A DNA stretch of 37,368 nucleotides from contig JALOQD010000005.1 of the NCBI GenBank assembly GCA_025453525.1, positions 1-37,368 of the forward strand, read 5' to 3'. The DNA comes from Myxococcota bacterium. GTDB taxonomy: Bacteria > Myxococcota_A > Polyangia > JAAYKL01. Positions within the stretch are counted from its first letter, which is position 1. The number at the start of each line of letters is the position of its first letter. Shown piece after piece: positions 1 through 7,967 of the stretch. The notes under the pieces are model-generated. The model was not told where the DNA came from and made no database searches. It saw only the letters and a list, made by a program, of their open reading frames with translations. The translations under genes and the position numbers were made by a program.

Positions 1-169
1 TAGTACCGTTTCAACCTCACAATGATGGGTGAAACCGGCCCTCATCGGCGATTCAGGCGTCACTCCTCCTCGAATTGGCGCTGCCAGTCCTTCGTCGTCG
101 TTCCTTGGACTCGCCGATGATGCCTCGGCCTCACCCCTCATTGGAGGCTTGAAGCGGCACTAGAGATGC
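1..169. other. Left-edge intergenic stretch
   Basis: No convincing gene is visible here. On the minus strand a short open stretch ends at a stop at 60-62 and encodes a charged C-terminus-like peptide (ending KDWQRQFEEE). It has no start inside the window and I do not recognise it. It may be the tail of a decayed gene or chance. Confidence 0.3.
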
Positions 170-889
170 TCAGGACCGTCCGGCCATGCGCGCGAAGAAC
201 AGGTGATCGCCTTGGGCTACGAGGCGGACGTCTTCTGCCGTGGCACGGTGCATGTCTGTTCCGAGCAGATCCACTTGCCCTTTGACGTAGAGGCGACGAG
301 CCGCTTCGCCGCGACGACTGGTCTTGGGCAGGAAGAACGATGGGTGGTTGACTTGGATTTTGACCCCTTGGCGCCGCAGCTCGACGACCCTGTCGGGGTT
401 GTCGTGCAAGTAGCGGTAGCGCTCTACGTGGGCGAGCACGGGCGTGTACCCCGCGGACTTGAGCTGAAAGACCACATCGTCGAGCAGGAGCGGCTCATGC
501 TCGATGGGGGCCTCGAACAGGACACATCGGTCCTCGCCAAAGCACAGCAGGTCATCGCGTTCGATGCGGGAAAGGAGCTCTTTCTCTACGTAGTATTCAG
601 CGCCAGGGATCAGGGTCAGCGGCAGCTCGTGGTCTTTGAGCGATGCGCGCAGGTTGTTGCACTTCTCGAGGATTTGCAAAGTGGAGTTTGGATAGACATC
701 GGATATGACGTGCGGGGTTGCGACGACCGTTCGCACGCCCATTTCGACGAGCACCCGTGAGATGGCCAGCGCCGTTCTTTCGTCCGGCGCGCCGTCATCG
801 AGACCAGGAAGGACGTGGCAGTGGCTGTCGACCTCCCCGAACGCAGGGGGATCGATAAGCCCGTCACGTCTCATGAAAAGAGAAAACAT
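170..889 (-). CDS. CpsB/CapC (YwqE)-type PHP-fold tyrosine phosphatase
   Basis: This 239-aa protein matches the metal-dependent PHP-fold phosphatases (CpsB, Wzb-unrelated) that dephosphorylate the autokinase controlling polymerisation and export of capsule or exopolysaccharide. The family metal motifs are all visible: HCHVLPGLDDGAPD near residues 23-36, ATPHV, GAEYY, LAHVERYRYL, and LLGTDMH near the C-terminus. Length is about normal for the family (roughly 240-255 aa). It is cytoplasmic, with no signal peptide. No cognate tyrosine kinase (Wzc/CpsD type) lies in the window, so the partner must be to the left or elsewhere. The start ATG at 889 has only a weak purine-rich site upstream; a second ATG 15 nt in could also serve. 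Family assignment is firm; the exact substrate is inference. Confidence 0.87.
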   Translation of the reverse strand: MFSLFMRRDGLIDPPAFGEVDSHCHVLPGLDDGAPDERTALAISRVLVEMGVRTVVATPHVISDVYPNSTLQILEKCNNLRASLKDHELPLTLIPGAEYYVEKELLSRIERDDLLCFGEDRCVLFEAPIEHEPLLLDDVVFQLKSAGYTPVLAHVERYRYLHDNPDRVVELRRQGVKIQVNHPSFFLPKTSRRGEAARRLYVKGQVDLLGTDMHRATAEDVRLVAQGDHLFFARMAGRS

Positions 890-954
890 ATCCCCGTTTT
901 AACTCCCCTTCGGCGCGAGCGGTCGGCCGATGGTGCAAAAAGATCGTGGCCAGC

Positions 955-1446
955 TTACTTCACTTCGACCTGTCTCGTGAAGCTTTGTGGTAGAAAGAAG
1001 TCATTGGCGCTGACCGTGAGGGCCGCGGTGTAGTCTCCCCCAACCTTGAGGGAGGATCCCGCGATGGTTTCATTGTAGAACACAACCATCAACGCGCTCA
1101 TATCCTCGACGAGCGAAAGCCGGTACTGGCCTGGCGCGGCAGGCGGCGTGTCCACGCGTTGTCCGTCCAAGAGATTGGCCGTGGTGCCGCTCGATAAATC
1201 GGTGACGATCAAGGATATCTCCCTGCCGAGCAGCTCGAGCAGCTCGGCTCGCGGCTCGACGGGAAGGTCGTTGATGCGCACCAGTTGCACGGTGGCCAGC
1301 GAACCCGTGACGCTCAGGGTCACGGTCACCGGATTGTCGACGGCCTTGCTGAGGGTAAAGCGCGTCTCATCCGTGTCGTCACAGCCTGTCTGGGCCATTG
1401 CGACGAATAAACCGAGCGCGATCAATTTACAAAAATGTTTTTTCAT
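955..1446 (-). CDS. Small exported lipoprotein, function unknown
   Basis: This 163-aa protein begins with a basic residue pair, a hydrophobic stretch and a lipobox ending AQTGC (Cys near residue 22), so it is probably a lipid-anchored periplasmic or outer-membrane protein. The rest is beta-strand-like and rich in Thr, Val and Leu, ending with a segment resembling an Ig-like strand pattern. I do not recognise a family. The start is supported by an AAGGAG ribosome site about 8 nt upstream of the ATG. It is divergent from the following membrane fusion gene, sharing a 151-bp intergenic region, so the two promoters probably lie back to back. The coding call rests on codon usage, signal peptide and ribosome site. 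Confidence 0.72.
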   Translation of the reverse strand: MKKHFCKLIALGLFVAMAQTGCDDTDETRFTLSKAVDNPVTVTLSVTGSLATVQLVRINDLPVEPRAELLELLGREISLIVTDLSSGTTANLLDGQRVDTPPAAPGQYRLSLVEDMSALMVVFYNETIAGSSLKVGGDYTAALTVSANDFFLPQSFTRQVEVK

Positions 1447-1597
1447 TTGTCATTCTCCTTTTTTTTTGAGGTCGTTCAACGCCTGGATGTGAGTCGAATT
1501 TAAAGTTTGACCCCTAGACCCCCAAACATGCAAGCTATGCCCTGCTTTTTTCTCAAGATTAGTTCGCGAGAGAAGGTGAGAGTAAGGAGAGTCTCAC

Positions 1598-4500
1598 GTG
1601 CCATCAGCCTTAAAAAAATACGCCAAGCCCGCGGTCGCCCTTATCGGCGTCGCCATTGTTTTCGTGTTCGCGTACAAGACGTACAACCTCCTCGAACATC
1701 GTCCTGCTTCTCCTGTGCTCGCAGGGCTCACCGCCTCGGCAGCGCAAGCGGCGAACGCAGCCTATGAAGCAGACCTTTCCAAGTTTGGAAATCAGCTCTC
1801 CCGTTCGTCATTCTTTGCCCTTTTGGGCCTGTTCATCGCCCTCAGCGCCGTGCTGCCCAAAAACCGGCGTTGGTTGCCCAAGCTGCTCTTTTCGACAGGG
1901 CTCATGGCCCTCATCTTGTATCACCTCCTGGCTGACGGAAAGCTCGCGGCTATCGCCGAGGAGGGCGTTAGCCTCAGCGTCCCGTGGCTCATCGCCGCCT
2001 TCTTGGCTCAAGGTTCGGCCATGACCTGCACGATCTTTCGCTGGAAGACCCTGCTCGAGGGCCAGGGGTTCAAAGTGCCGTTGCGCCATCTCGTGGAGTC
2101 GTTCCTCATCGGCAGATTCATCGGTTCTTTCTCGCCAGGCACCACGGGCCTCGACGGGTATCGCATCTACGACATCGCCCGCACCACCGGAAAGACCGCG
2201 CGCTCCGTCTCGGTCATCGTGGTCGAGAAGCTCATCGGCTTTCTGGTGCTCGGCACGTTATTGCTCGCCGCGGTGCCCATCGGTCGCGATCTCCTGGCGA
2301 CGCGCGACGTGAACCAGTCGGCGCTCTATGCCATGGGCCTCCTCTTCCTCGGCATGATGGCCGCCCCCACCGCGCTCTTGTTCAGTCCGGGCGTGATGCG
2401 ACGCATCGCCGATCGCTTCGTACCGCGCCGCAGCCCGGTGCGCGGTCCCCTCGATAAAATCATGAAGGCCGTCTCTGCCTATGAAAAGCGCAAGGGCCAC
2501 CTGGCCAAGGCCACGGTCATCGGCTTCGGCGTGCACCTCTTCACCATCGCGCTCTACTTTTGCACTCTGCGGGCCCTCGGCCTATCCATTCCCCTGTCCC
2601 ATGTGTTCACCACCTCGGCGATGACCATCGGCGCTATCGTGTTGCCCCTGGCCATCGCCGGCATCGGCATGCGCGAAGGTGTGTTCGTGTTCTTCCTCGG
2701 ACCTTTGGCAGCGCTGTCGGCGTTCGCCGCGTATGTGGTGGGCGAGCTCATCAGCCTGCTCGGAGGGCCTGTGTGGTTGGCGCGGCGCTCCAACTACTAC
2801 GAGGTCATCAAGACCCAGCACGATTCGATCAATGCCGGTGTGGAAGATGACGAGATGGAGCCCATGCCGGAAGACGACGCCGAGCCATCCGGGCCTTTGC
2901 CGTCACTTCGGGATTACACGCTCACTGGGCTTTCCGCCGGTCTCGTGGCCGGTCTGGCCGCCGCGCTCGTCGAGAGCGCACGATTGTGGATGCTCGCAGG
3001 TTCGGCAGACTGGACCCTGCCCGGATATTCCGCTGCGGTGTACGGGCTCGTGCTCGGGGCTCTGGGCGGCGGCTTTGGCCTCTGCTTGGCGCTGCTCGGC
3101 AAGCTCGTTGGGGTTCCAGCTTCGCCCCGCGCTCGCACCGCGACCTTCATCGGCGGTACGCTTTTCTTTGTCGTGTCGTTCGTCGTGGCCTTCTTCTACG
3201 TTCATCGGGATGTGTTTGGAGAAAAGGCCGGCCTGGGCAATCCGCGGTTTCTCGGCGCTGTGGCCGCCTGTGCGATCGTCTTGCTCCTCGTGACGGTTGG
3301 AAGCTCCGCCATCGTGCGACGTTTGCGCGACTTTGGCGACAAACTCTGCTCCTGGCCCGTGGCGCTCGGGATCTACCTCATTCCCACGGCTTTGCTGCTC
3401 ATTGCGGGTCTCGTGATAGGCGAGCCAACGCGCGGCGCTGCTCAAGGCCCGACTCCCAAGGCAGGGCTTCCCAACATCGTTCTCGTCATGGTCGACACCC
3501 TGCGGGCCGATCATGTGGGCGCCTATGGCGACACGCGCGGGCTTTCGCCCAACTTGGACGCGGTCGCAAGGAGCGGAGTGGTCTTTTCCAACGCTTTTGC
3601 CCAGGCCTCGTGGACGAGGCCCTCTGTGGCCTCGATTCTCACAGGCAGGTATCCCTCGTCGCACACCGCGGTGCTCAAGGGGTCCATTCTCCCCGATGAG
3701 GTCACGACGATCGCCGAGGCCTTGACCGCTTCTGGCTACGAGTCGCTAGGGCTCGCGACGAACTACAACCTGACGCCTTTTTTCAAATTTGATCAGGGCT
3801 TTCACGATTACCGCTACCTCGGTCCGGACATGCCCTTGTGGTCCAACGACATGCAATCCAAGCTCGTGGTCATCGAGGTGTGGAAGAAAGTCGCGGCTCG
3901 GCTCGCCGGAAACAAGGAGCGACCGCAGGACTACTATGTGACCGGGGACATTGTGTCCCGCGAGGCCCTGGCCCAGCTCGACGCTCGGGACAAGAACCGG
4001 CCGTTCTTCCAGTTCCTTTCCTACATGGATCCCCACGACCCTTACTTCCGCCACCCGTTCGACGGTTTTGCCATCTCCCATCGCGCCGACGCCGACCCCG
4101 ATCCATCGGTGCTCCCGCTGATGAAGGAGCTGTACGCGGGCGAGGTGCGCTTTTGGGACGAGACCTTTGGCGCTCTCGTCAATGGTCTGAAACAGCGCGA
4201 GCTTTACGAGGAGACGCTGCTCGTGGTGGTTTCCGATCACGGCGAGGAGTTCGGCGAGCACGGCGGCTTTTGGCATGGGACGACGTTGTACGACGAGCAG
4301 CTTCGCGTTGTGTTCATCGCCAAGTTTCCGCGCGGTGTCGGCGTCTCGGGCACGGTCGTGCCGGACTGGATGAAGCTCGTGGACGTGGCTCCGTTCATTC
4401 TGGATGCCGCGGGTTTACCGATCCCCAAAGAGATGCAAGGGACGCCCAGGCCGACCTCGGCCTCGAGCCCGGTGTTCTCCGAGGAAGATCATCAGGGCGC

Positions 4501-4798
4501 CGTGCTCACCTCGGTGCGGCTCAAGACGCAGGGACAAGAGGTGAAGCTCATCAAGGCGAACAAGGACAACCCTCGCGGATTGGCGCAGACAGAGCTCTAC
4601 CGCACGGACGAAGACCCAACGGAAAAGACCAACCTGGCGGACGAGCGAGCGGAGCTGCGTGCCACGGCCGGCGCCGAGCTCGACAAACAGGCCGCGGTAG
4701 CCAAGAAAGGCGCGGCTGCCGCCGTGGTCGGCGAGCTGTCGAACGACGCGAAGAAGACCCTGGGCAACCTCGGCTACATGGACGATGAGAAGAAGTAG
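1598..4798 (+). CDS. LPG-synthase-type flippase membrane domain fused to a sulfatase/alkaline-phosphatase-superfamily domain
   Basis: The N-terminal half (to about residue 400) is polytopic and resembles the lysylphosphatidylglycerol synthase / UPF0104 membrane domain, including SFSPGTTGLDGYRIYD near residue 180. More membrane helices follow to about residue 610. From about residue 625 to the end is an alkaline-phosphatase-superfamily sulfatase-like domain: MVDTLRADHVGAYGD, then the nucleophile region SWTRPSVASILTG, then SDHGEEFGEHGGFWHG starting at about residue 879. At the position where sulfatases carry Cys or Ser for formylglycine, this protein has Thr673, and the following Arg is Val. 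That pattern is closer to phospho-transferases and hydrolases using Thr than to true sulfatases. Inference: a membrane enzyme moving or modifying a phospho-group on an envelope lipid or glycan. The start is GTG at 1598 behind AAGGAG at 1584-1589. Confidence 0.9.
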   Translation: MPSALKKYAKPAVALIGVAIVFVFAYKTYNLLEHRPASPVLAGLTASAAQAANAAYEADLSKFGNQLSRSSFFALLGLFIALSAVLPKNRRWLPKLLFSTGLMALILYHLLADGKLAAIAEEGVSLSVPWLIAAFLAQGSAMTCTIFRWKTLLEGQGFKVPLRHLVESFLIGRFIGSFSPGTTGLDGYRIYDIARTTGKTARSVSVIVVEKLIGFLVLGTLLLAAVPIGRDLLATRDVNQSALYAMGLLFLGMMAAPTALLFSPGVMRRIADRFVPRRSPVRGPLDKIMKAVSAYEKRKGHLAKATVIGFGVHLFTIALYFCTLRALGLSIPLSHVFTTSAMTIGAIVLPLAIAGIGMREGVFVFFLGPLAALSAFAAYVVGELISLLGGPVWLARRSNYYEVIKTQHDSINAGVEDDEMEPMPEDDAEPSGPLPSLRDYTLTGLSAGLVAGLAAALVESARLWMLAGSADWTLPGYSAAVYGLVLGALGGGFGLCLALLGKLVGVPASPRARTATFIGGTLFFVVSFVVAFFYVHRDVFGEKAGLGNPRFLGAVAACAIVLLLVTVGSSAIVRRLRDFGDKLCSWPVALGIYLIPTALLLIAGLVIGEPTRGAAQGPTPKAGLPNIVLVMVDTLRADHVGAYGDTRGLSPNLDAVARSGVVFSNAFAQASWTRPSVASILTGRYPSSHTAVLKGSILPDEVTTIAEALTASGYESLGLATNYNLTPFFKFDQGFHDYRYLGPDMPLWSNDMQSKLVVIEVWKKVAARLAGNKERPQDYYVTGDIVSREALAQLDARDKNRPFFQFLSYMDPHDPYFRHPFDGFAISHRADADPDPSVLPLMKELYAGEVRFWDETFGALVNGLKQRELYEETLLVVVSDHGEEFGEHGGFWHGTTLYDEQLRVVFIAKFPRGVGVSGTVVPDWMKLVDVAPFILDAAGLPIPKEMQGTPRPTSASSPVFSEEDHQGAVLTSVRLKTQGQEVKLIKANKDNPRGLAQTELYRTDEDPTEKTNLADERAELRATAGAELDKQAAVAKKGAAAAVVGELSNDAKKTLGNLGYMDDEKK

Positions 4799-4805
4799 CG
4801 AAAGG

Positions 4806-4840
4806 GCGCATCAAAGGGATGATCGCGCTGGGTTTCTTTT
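4806..4840 (+). terminator. Candidate intrinsic terminator after the membrane fusion gene
   Basis: GCGCATCA (4806-4813) pairs with TGAT-C-GCGC (4820-4828) with one bulged C and a 6-nt loop. A T-rich run (TTTCTTTT, 4833-4840) follows. It lies 8 nt past the stop of the upstream gene. The short GGG between stem and T-run weakens the call. Confidence 0.42.
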
Positions 4841-4875
4841 AAACAAAAGGGTGTTTCACCAAGGAGAAATAAAAT

Positions 4876-5292
4876 ATGGGAACCTGGGGCTCGGGTGTTT
4901 TTGATAACGATCAAGCCATCGATTTTGTCGAAGACCTTCTCGATAGCGATGAGTGGGATTTCGTCGAAGAGGCGTTGGCCGCGGACCCGACGCAACCCCT
5001 CGATGCCTGCTTTGCTGCAGACGCCGTCACTGCCGCAGAGATCGTCGCCGCTGCCCTGGGCAAGCCCTGTTCGGACCTGCCAGAGGGTGTCGAGGAGTGG
5101 CTCGCCGACCATCCAGCGCCAGGCAGCCTCCCCAAGATGAGAAAAAAGGCAGTGGCGCTCGTGCATGCCGTTCGCGCTCAGGCGGCGGAGCTCGGCGCGA
5201 TGTGGGAGGAGCGTCCGGGCGGCCTGGAGGAGTTCTGTCGTGTGGCCAGCGAGCTCGAGGAGCGCCTCCAGGGGCTAGACCTGCCGACCTAG
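4876..5292 (+). CDS. DUF4259-type protein
   Basis: This 138-aa soluble protein opens with MGTWGSGVFDNDQAIDFV, the hallmark of the DUF4259 family, whose members begin with a Gly/Trp-rich GxWGxGxFxND motif and have no established biochemical function that I know of. Length is typical. There is no signal peptide or membrane segment, and much of the chain is predicted helix with many Glu and Ala. The start is fixed by AAGGAG at 4861-4866, 9 nt upstream of the ATG. It sits on the same strand between the membrane fusion gene and the sialic-acid-type pair, separated from the former by a possible terminator, so it may have its own transcript. Confidence 0.85.
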   Translation: MGTWGSGVFDNDQAIDFVEDLLDSDEWDFVEEALAADPTQPLDACFAADAVTAAEIVAAALGKPCSDLPEGVEEWLADHPAPGSLPKMRKKAVALVHAVRAQAAELGAMWEERPGGLEEFCRVASELEERLQGLDLPT

Positions 5293-5386
5293 GTGGGATA
5301 GTGGTTGTGTGTTAAAAAAGTCGAAATGTGTGCCGCGGTGAGAAGAGCCGCGGGCAATGTGGGGTGCGACCCACGAGGAGCGGGAT

Positions 5387-6256
5387 ATGACAGCCAAAGT
5401 GATCGCTGAGATCGGTTGCAACCACATGGGACAGCTCGATCTGGCCAAGGAAATGGTCATGATCGCGGCGACGGTGTGCAAGGTCGATATCGTCAAATTT
5501 CAAAAGCGCCACGCGAGGGAGCTTCTCAGCCCGCAGGAGTACGATAGGCCCCATCCCAACCCGGACTATGCCTATGGCCCAACCTACGGTCTGCACCGCG
5601 AAGCGCTCGAGTTTTCGGCAGAGCAGCACGCGCAGCTCAAGGCCACATGCGAGCAATTCGGCGTCGCCTATTCCACCTCGGTGTGGGATCTGACCTCGAC
5701 TCGGCAGATGGTGGCGTTGCAGCCAAGCCTGCTCAAGGTCCCGAGCGCCTGCAACCTGAATCGCGAGCTGCTCACCCTGCTGGCCGACACCTACGGCGGC
5801 GAGATCCATGTGTCCGTGGGCATGACCAACCATGAGGAGGAAGAACGCCTCGTGCGGTTCTTCGAAGACAAGGGACGGGCAAAGGATCTCGTGCTCTACT
5901 CGTGCACCTCTGGCTATCCGGTGAAGTTCGAGGATATCTGCCTGCTGGAGATCACGCGGCTCAAGGAAGCCTTTGGCTCGCGCGTCAAAGCGATTGGCTT
6001 TTCAGGTCATCACCTGGGCATCGCCGCGGACATCGCGGCCATGACCTTGGGGGCGCAGTACATCGAGCGGCACTTCACCTTGGATCGCACGGCCAAGGGC
6101 ACGGATCACGCCGCAAGCTTGGAGCCTGACGGCATGCGCAGATTGGCCCGCGACGCGCGCAACGTGGGCAAGGCCCTGTGCGCCAAGTCGGCTGAGATCC
6201 TTCCAGTGGAAGAAGTCCAACGCAACAAGCTCAAGGTAGGCCAGATCAAATGGTAG
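5387..6256 (+). CDS. neuB: NeuB-family nonulosonic acid synthase lacking the SAF domain
   Basis: The family condenses phosphoenolpyruvate with a manno-configured sugar to make a 9-carbon sialic-like acid. Visible signatures are IAEIGCNHMGQLDLA at the N-terminus, VKFQKR, and the metal/substrate loop YIERHFTLDR followed by GTDHAASLEP. The chain is 289 aa from the chosen start. Canonical NeuB is about 340-350 aa because of a C-terminal SAF (antifreeze-like) domain, which is absent here. I start at ATG 5387, since GAGGAG lies 7 nt upstream, rather than the ATG at 5357, which lacks a good site. A 6-bp CCGCGG hairpin (5333-5353) sits in the leader. The stop overlaps the next gene's start by 7 nt, so the two are co-translated. 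No NeuC epimerase is visible nearby. Confidence 0.9.
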   Translation: MTAKVIAEIGCNHMGQLDLAKEMVMIAATVCKVDIVKFQKRHARELLSPQEYDRPHPNPDYAYGPTYGLHREALEFSAEQHAQLKATCEQFGVAYSTSVWDLTSTRQMVALQPSLLKVPSACNLNRELLTLLADTYGGEIHVSVGMTNHEEEERLVRFFEDKGRAKDLVLYSCTSGYPVKFEDICLLEITRLKEAFGSRVKAIGFSGHHLGIAADIAAMTLGAQYIERHFTLDRTAKGTDHAASLEPDGMRRLARDARNVGKALCAKSAEILPVEEVQRNKLKVGQIKW

Positions 6257-7425
6257 TCGCTGCTTTCATTCCAGTGCGCGGCGGGTCGAAGTCCATTCCG
6301 CGCAAGAACATCCTTCCCATGGCAGGTAAGCCGCTCGTTCATTGGGTCGCTCAAGCGGCCTGCGAGTGCCCTCTCATCGACGTGGTCTACGTTGCGAGCG
6401 AAGATGAAGAGATCCGCGCTGTGGCGTGCGAGCTGCGGCACGACAAGCTCATGGTCATCGATCGCGATCCCTCGACCGCCACGGACACGGCGAGCACCGA
6501 GTCGGCCATGCTCGACTTTGCCAGTCGTCACTCCTTTGATGTCCTCGTGCTCATCCAAGCCACCAGCCCTTTGCTCGAACCCGGGCATCTCACGGCAGCG
6601 CTGACCAAGTACCGCGAGAGCGGCTGCGACAGCATGCTCTCGGTGATCCGCGAGTATCGCTTTCGCTGGGAGCAAGGAGAAGGGTCGTTGGAGCCGTCCA
6701 ACTACGACCCCCGGCGCCGCCCGAGACGACAAGACTGGGAGGGAGAGCTCGTCGAAAACGGCGCATTCTACGTGACCACGAGAGAGGCCTTGCTCGAGAC
6801 AGGCTGCCGGTTGTCCGGTCACATCGAGGCCTACGAGATGCCTCCTTCCACGGCCGTCGAGATCGACGAGCGTTCGGACTGGACCAGGGTGGAGGAGCTG
6901 CTGTACGCCAAGACGACGCACCGCGCACAACTTCATAGCCGCGCCGAGCGCATCTCGCTCGTGGCTATGGACGTGGACGGCACCCTGACCGACGCTGGCA
7001 TGTATTACGGCCCGCAGGGCGAGGAGCTCAAGAAGTTCAACACGCGGGACGGGATGGGCATCGGCCTCCTTCACCTGGTCGGGGTCAGGACTGCTATCGT
7101 CACCGCAGAGGCGAGCGGCTTTGCGGCGGCCAGGGCGAGAAAGCTCGGCATAGAAACGGTCATCACTGGAGCCAAGGACAAGGCAGAGGTGCTGCGCAAC
7201 CTGGCAGCGGTCAACGGCATCGGCCTGGATCAGATCGCTTTTATCGGAGACGACGTCAACGACCTGCCGGCGCTGGAAGTGGCGGGACTCGCCGCGTGCC
7301 CGGGAGACGCGACTGCCTCCGTACGCCGCCTCGCCCACTACGTCTGCCGTGCGCCTGGCGGAGGAGGAGCGGTGCGTGAGTTGGCTGACCTCATCATTGC
7401 GGCCCGCAGCAAGCAGGCGAACTAG
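6250..7425 (+). CDS. neuA: Bifunctional acylneuraminate cytidylyltransferase / KdsC-like HAD phosphatase
   Basis: Residues 1 to about 225 are a CMP-sialic acid synthetase (NeuA): the nucleotide loop VRGGSKSIPRKNI near residue 9, VLIQATSPLL, and VENGAFYV. Residues from about 235 to 391 are a KdsC-type HAD phosphatase: MDVDGTLTDAG with the two catalytic aspartates at D241 and D243, FNTRDGMGIGLL, and FIGDDVNDLPAL. Such fusions, also seen in animal CMAS, couple removal of the 9-phosphate to CMP activation. The ATG overlaps the stop of the NeuB gene (ATGGTAG at 6250-6256). Inference: this organism may make a 9-phosphate nonulosonate with NeuB, dephosphorylate it with the HAD domain, and activate it with the NeuA domain. 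Whether the sugar is Neu5Ac, KDN or another cannot be read from sequence. Confidence 0.92.
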   Translation: MVVAAFIPVRGGSKSIPRKNILPMAGKPLVHWVAQAACECPLIDVVYVASEDEEIRAVACELRHDKLMVIDRDPSTATDTASTESAMLDFASRHSFDVLVLIQATSPLLEPGHLTAALTKYRESGCDSMLSVIREYRFRWEQGEGSLEPSNYDPRRRPRRQDWEGELVENGAFYVTTREALLETGCRLSGHIEAYEMPPSTAVEIDERSDWTRVEELLYAKTTHRAQLHSRAERISLVAMDVDGTLTDAGMYYGPQGEELKKFNTRDGMGIGLLHLVGVRTAIVTAEASGFAAARARKLGIETVITGAKDKAEVLRNLAAVNGIGLDQIAFIGDDVNDLPALEVAGLAACPGDATASVRRLAHYVCRAPGGGGAVRELADLIIAARSKQAN

Positions 7426-7483
7426 CGGCTCACGCCGACCGTGTCTCGCACGGATGGCGCGAAGCAAAAAAAGAGGTGAGTGC

Positions 7484-7957
7484 ATGGGTGAGCGCGTTTT
7501 CCCACTCGTCGCGGCTGCGATGCTGGTTTGGGGCTTGTGGACGCCTGTTTTGGGATGCAAAAAGGAAGCGCTCGAGGGCACGACCCCCAAGGAGATTCCG
7601 AGGGTGTGCCAGAAGCAGCAGGGCGCCGCGTCCGACATCTGGAGCGACAAGGTGCGAACCGAGGTGGCCCTTGCGGTTCGGGTTTTCGAGGGCAAGCTCA
7701 AGCCAGGAGCGGCCGAGCAAATCAATCGCGGGTTTGTCGAACTGTCCGAAACCTGGCAAAACGCCGCGACCGAGGCGTGCTCGAATTACTTGAGAAACCG
7801 GTTTGTCACCGATGCACAGCACGCTGCCACAGTGAGCTGTCTGGATCGCATCGTTGCCGATGCGCAGACCTTGATTTCAGGTCTCTCAGAGGGAAAATTC
7901 GAACACGCCGGCGAAGTCGATGCACTCGCCGGCCAGGTCTCGGCCTGTCTCGACTGA
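7484..7957 (+). CDS. Small lipoprotein resembling a periplasmic kinase-associated helical module
   Basis: The 157-aa product starts at ATG 7484, behind AAGAGGTGAG about 6-10 nt upstream. A longer reading from 7349 would overlap the preceding gene and lose the signal peptide, so I reject it. The signal ends in a lipobox-like PVLGC followed by KKEAL. The mature part is helical with spaced Trp and Cys residues: a W followed by EAC, then CLDR about 25 residues later. That spacing resembles the periplasmic sensor-like module preceding TPRs in Polyangiales Ser/Thr kinases (W..xAC..., CLxRR). This likeness is by eye and not proven. It converges with the next gene, only 10 nt separating the stops. 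Confidence 0.72.
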   Translation: MGERVFPLVAAAMLVWGLWTPVLGCKKEALEGTTPKEIPRVCQKQQGAASDIWSDKVRTEVALAVRVFEGKLKPGAAEQINRGFVELSETWQNAATEACSNYLRNRFVTDAQHAATVSCLDRIVADAQTLISGLSEGKFEHAGEVDALAGQVSACLD

Positions 7958-7967
7958 AAAAGCGCTA

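Noticed and set aside
203-760. Plus-strand reading frame opposite the PHP phosphatase gene
   Set aside because: The minus strand carries the family's metal motifs; the plus-strand product has no recognisable features.
5333-5353. CCGCGG hairpin in the neuB leader as a riboswitch or attenuator
   Set aside because: A 6-bp palindromic stem in GC-rich DNA is common by chance, and no switch-like second structure or T-run is present.
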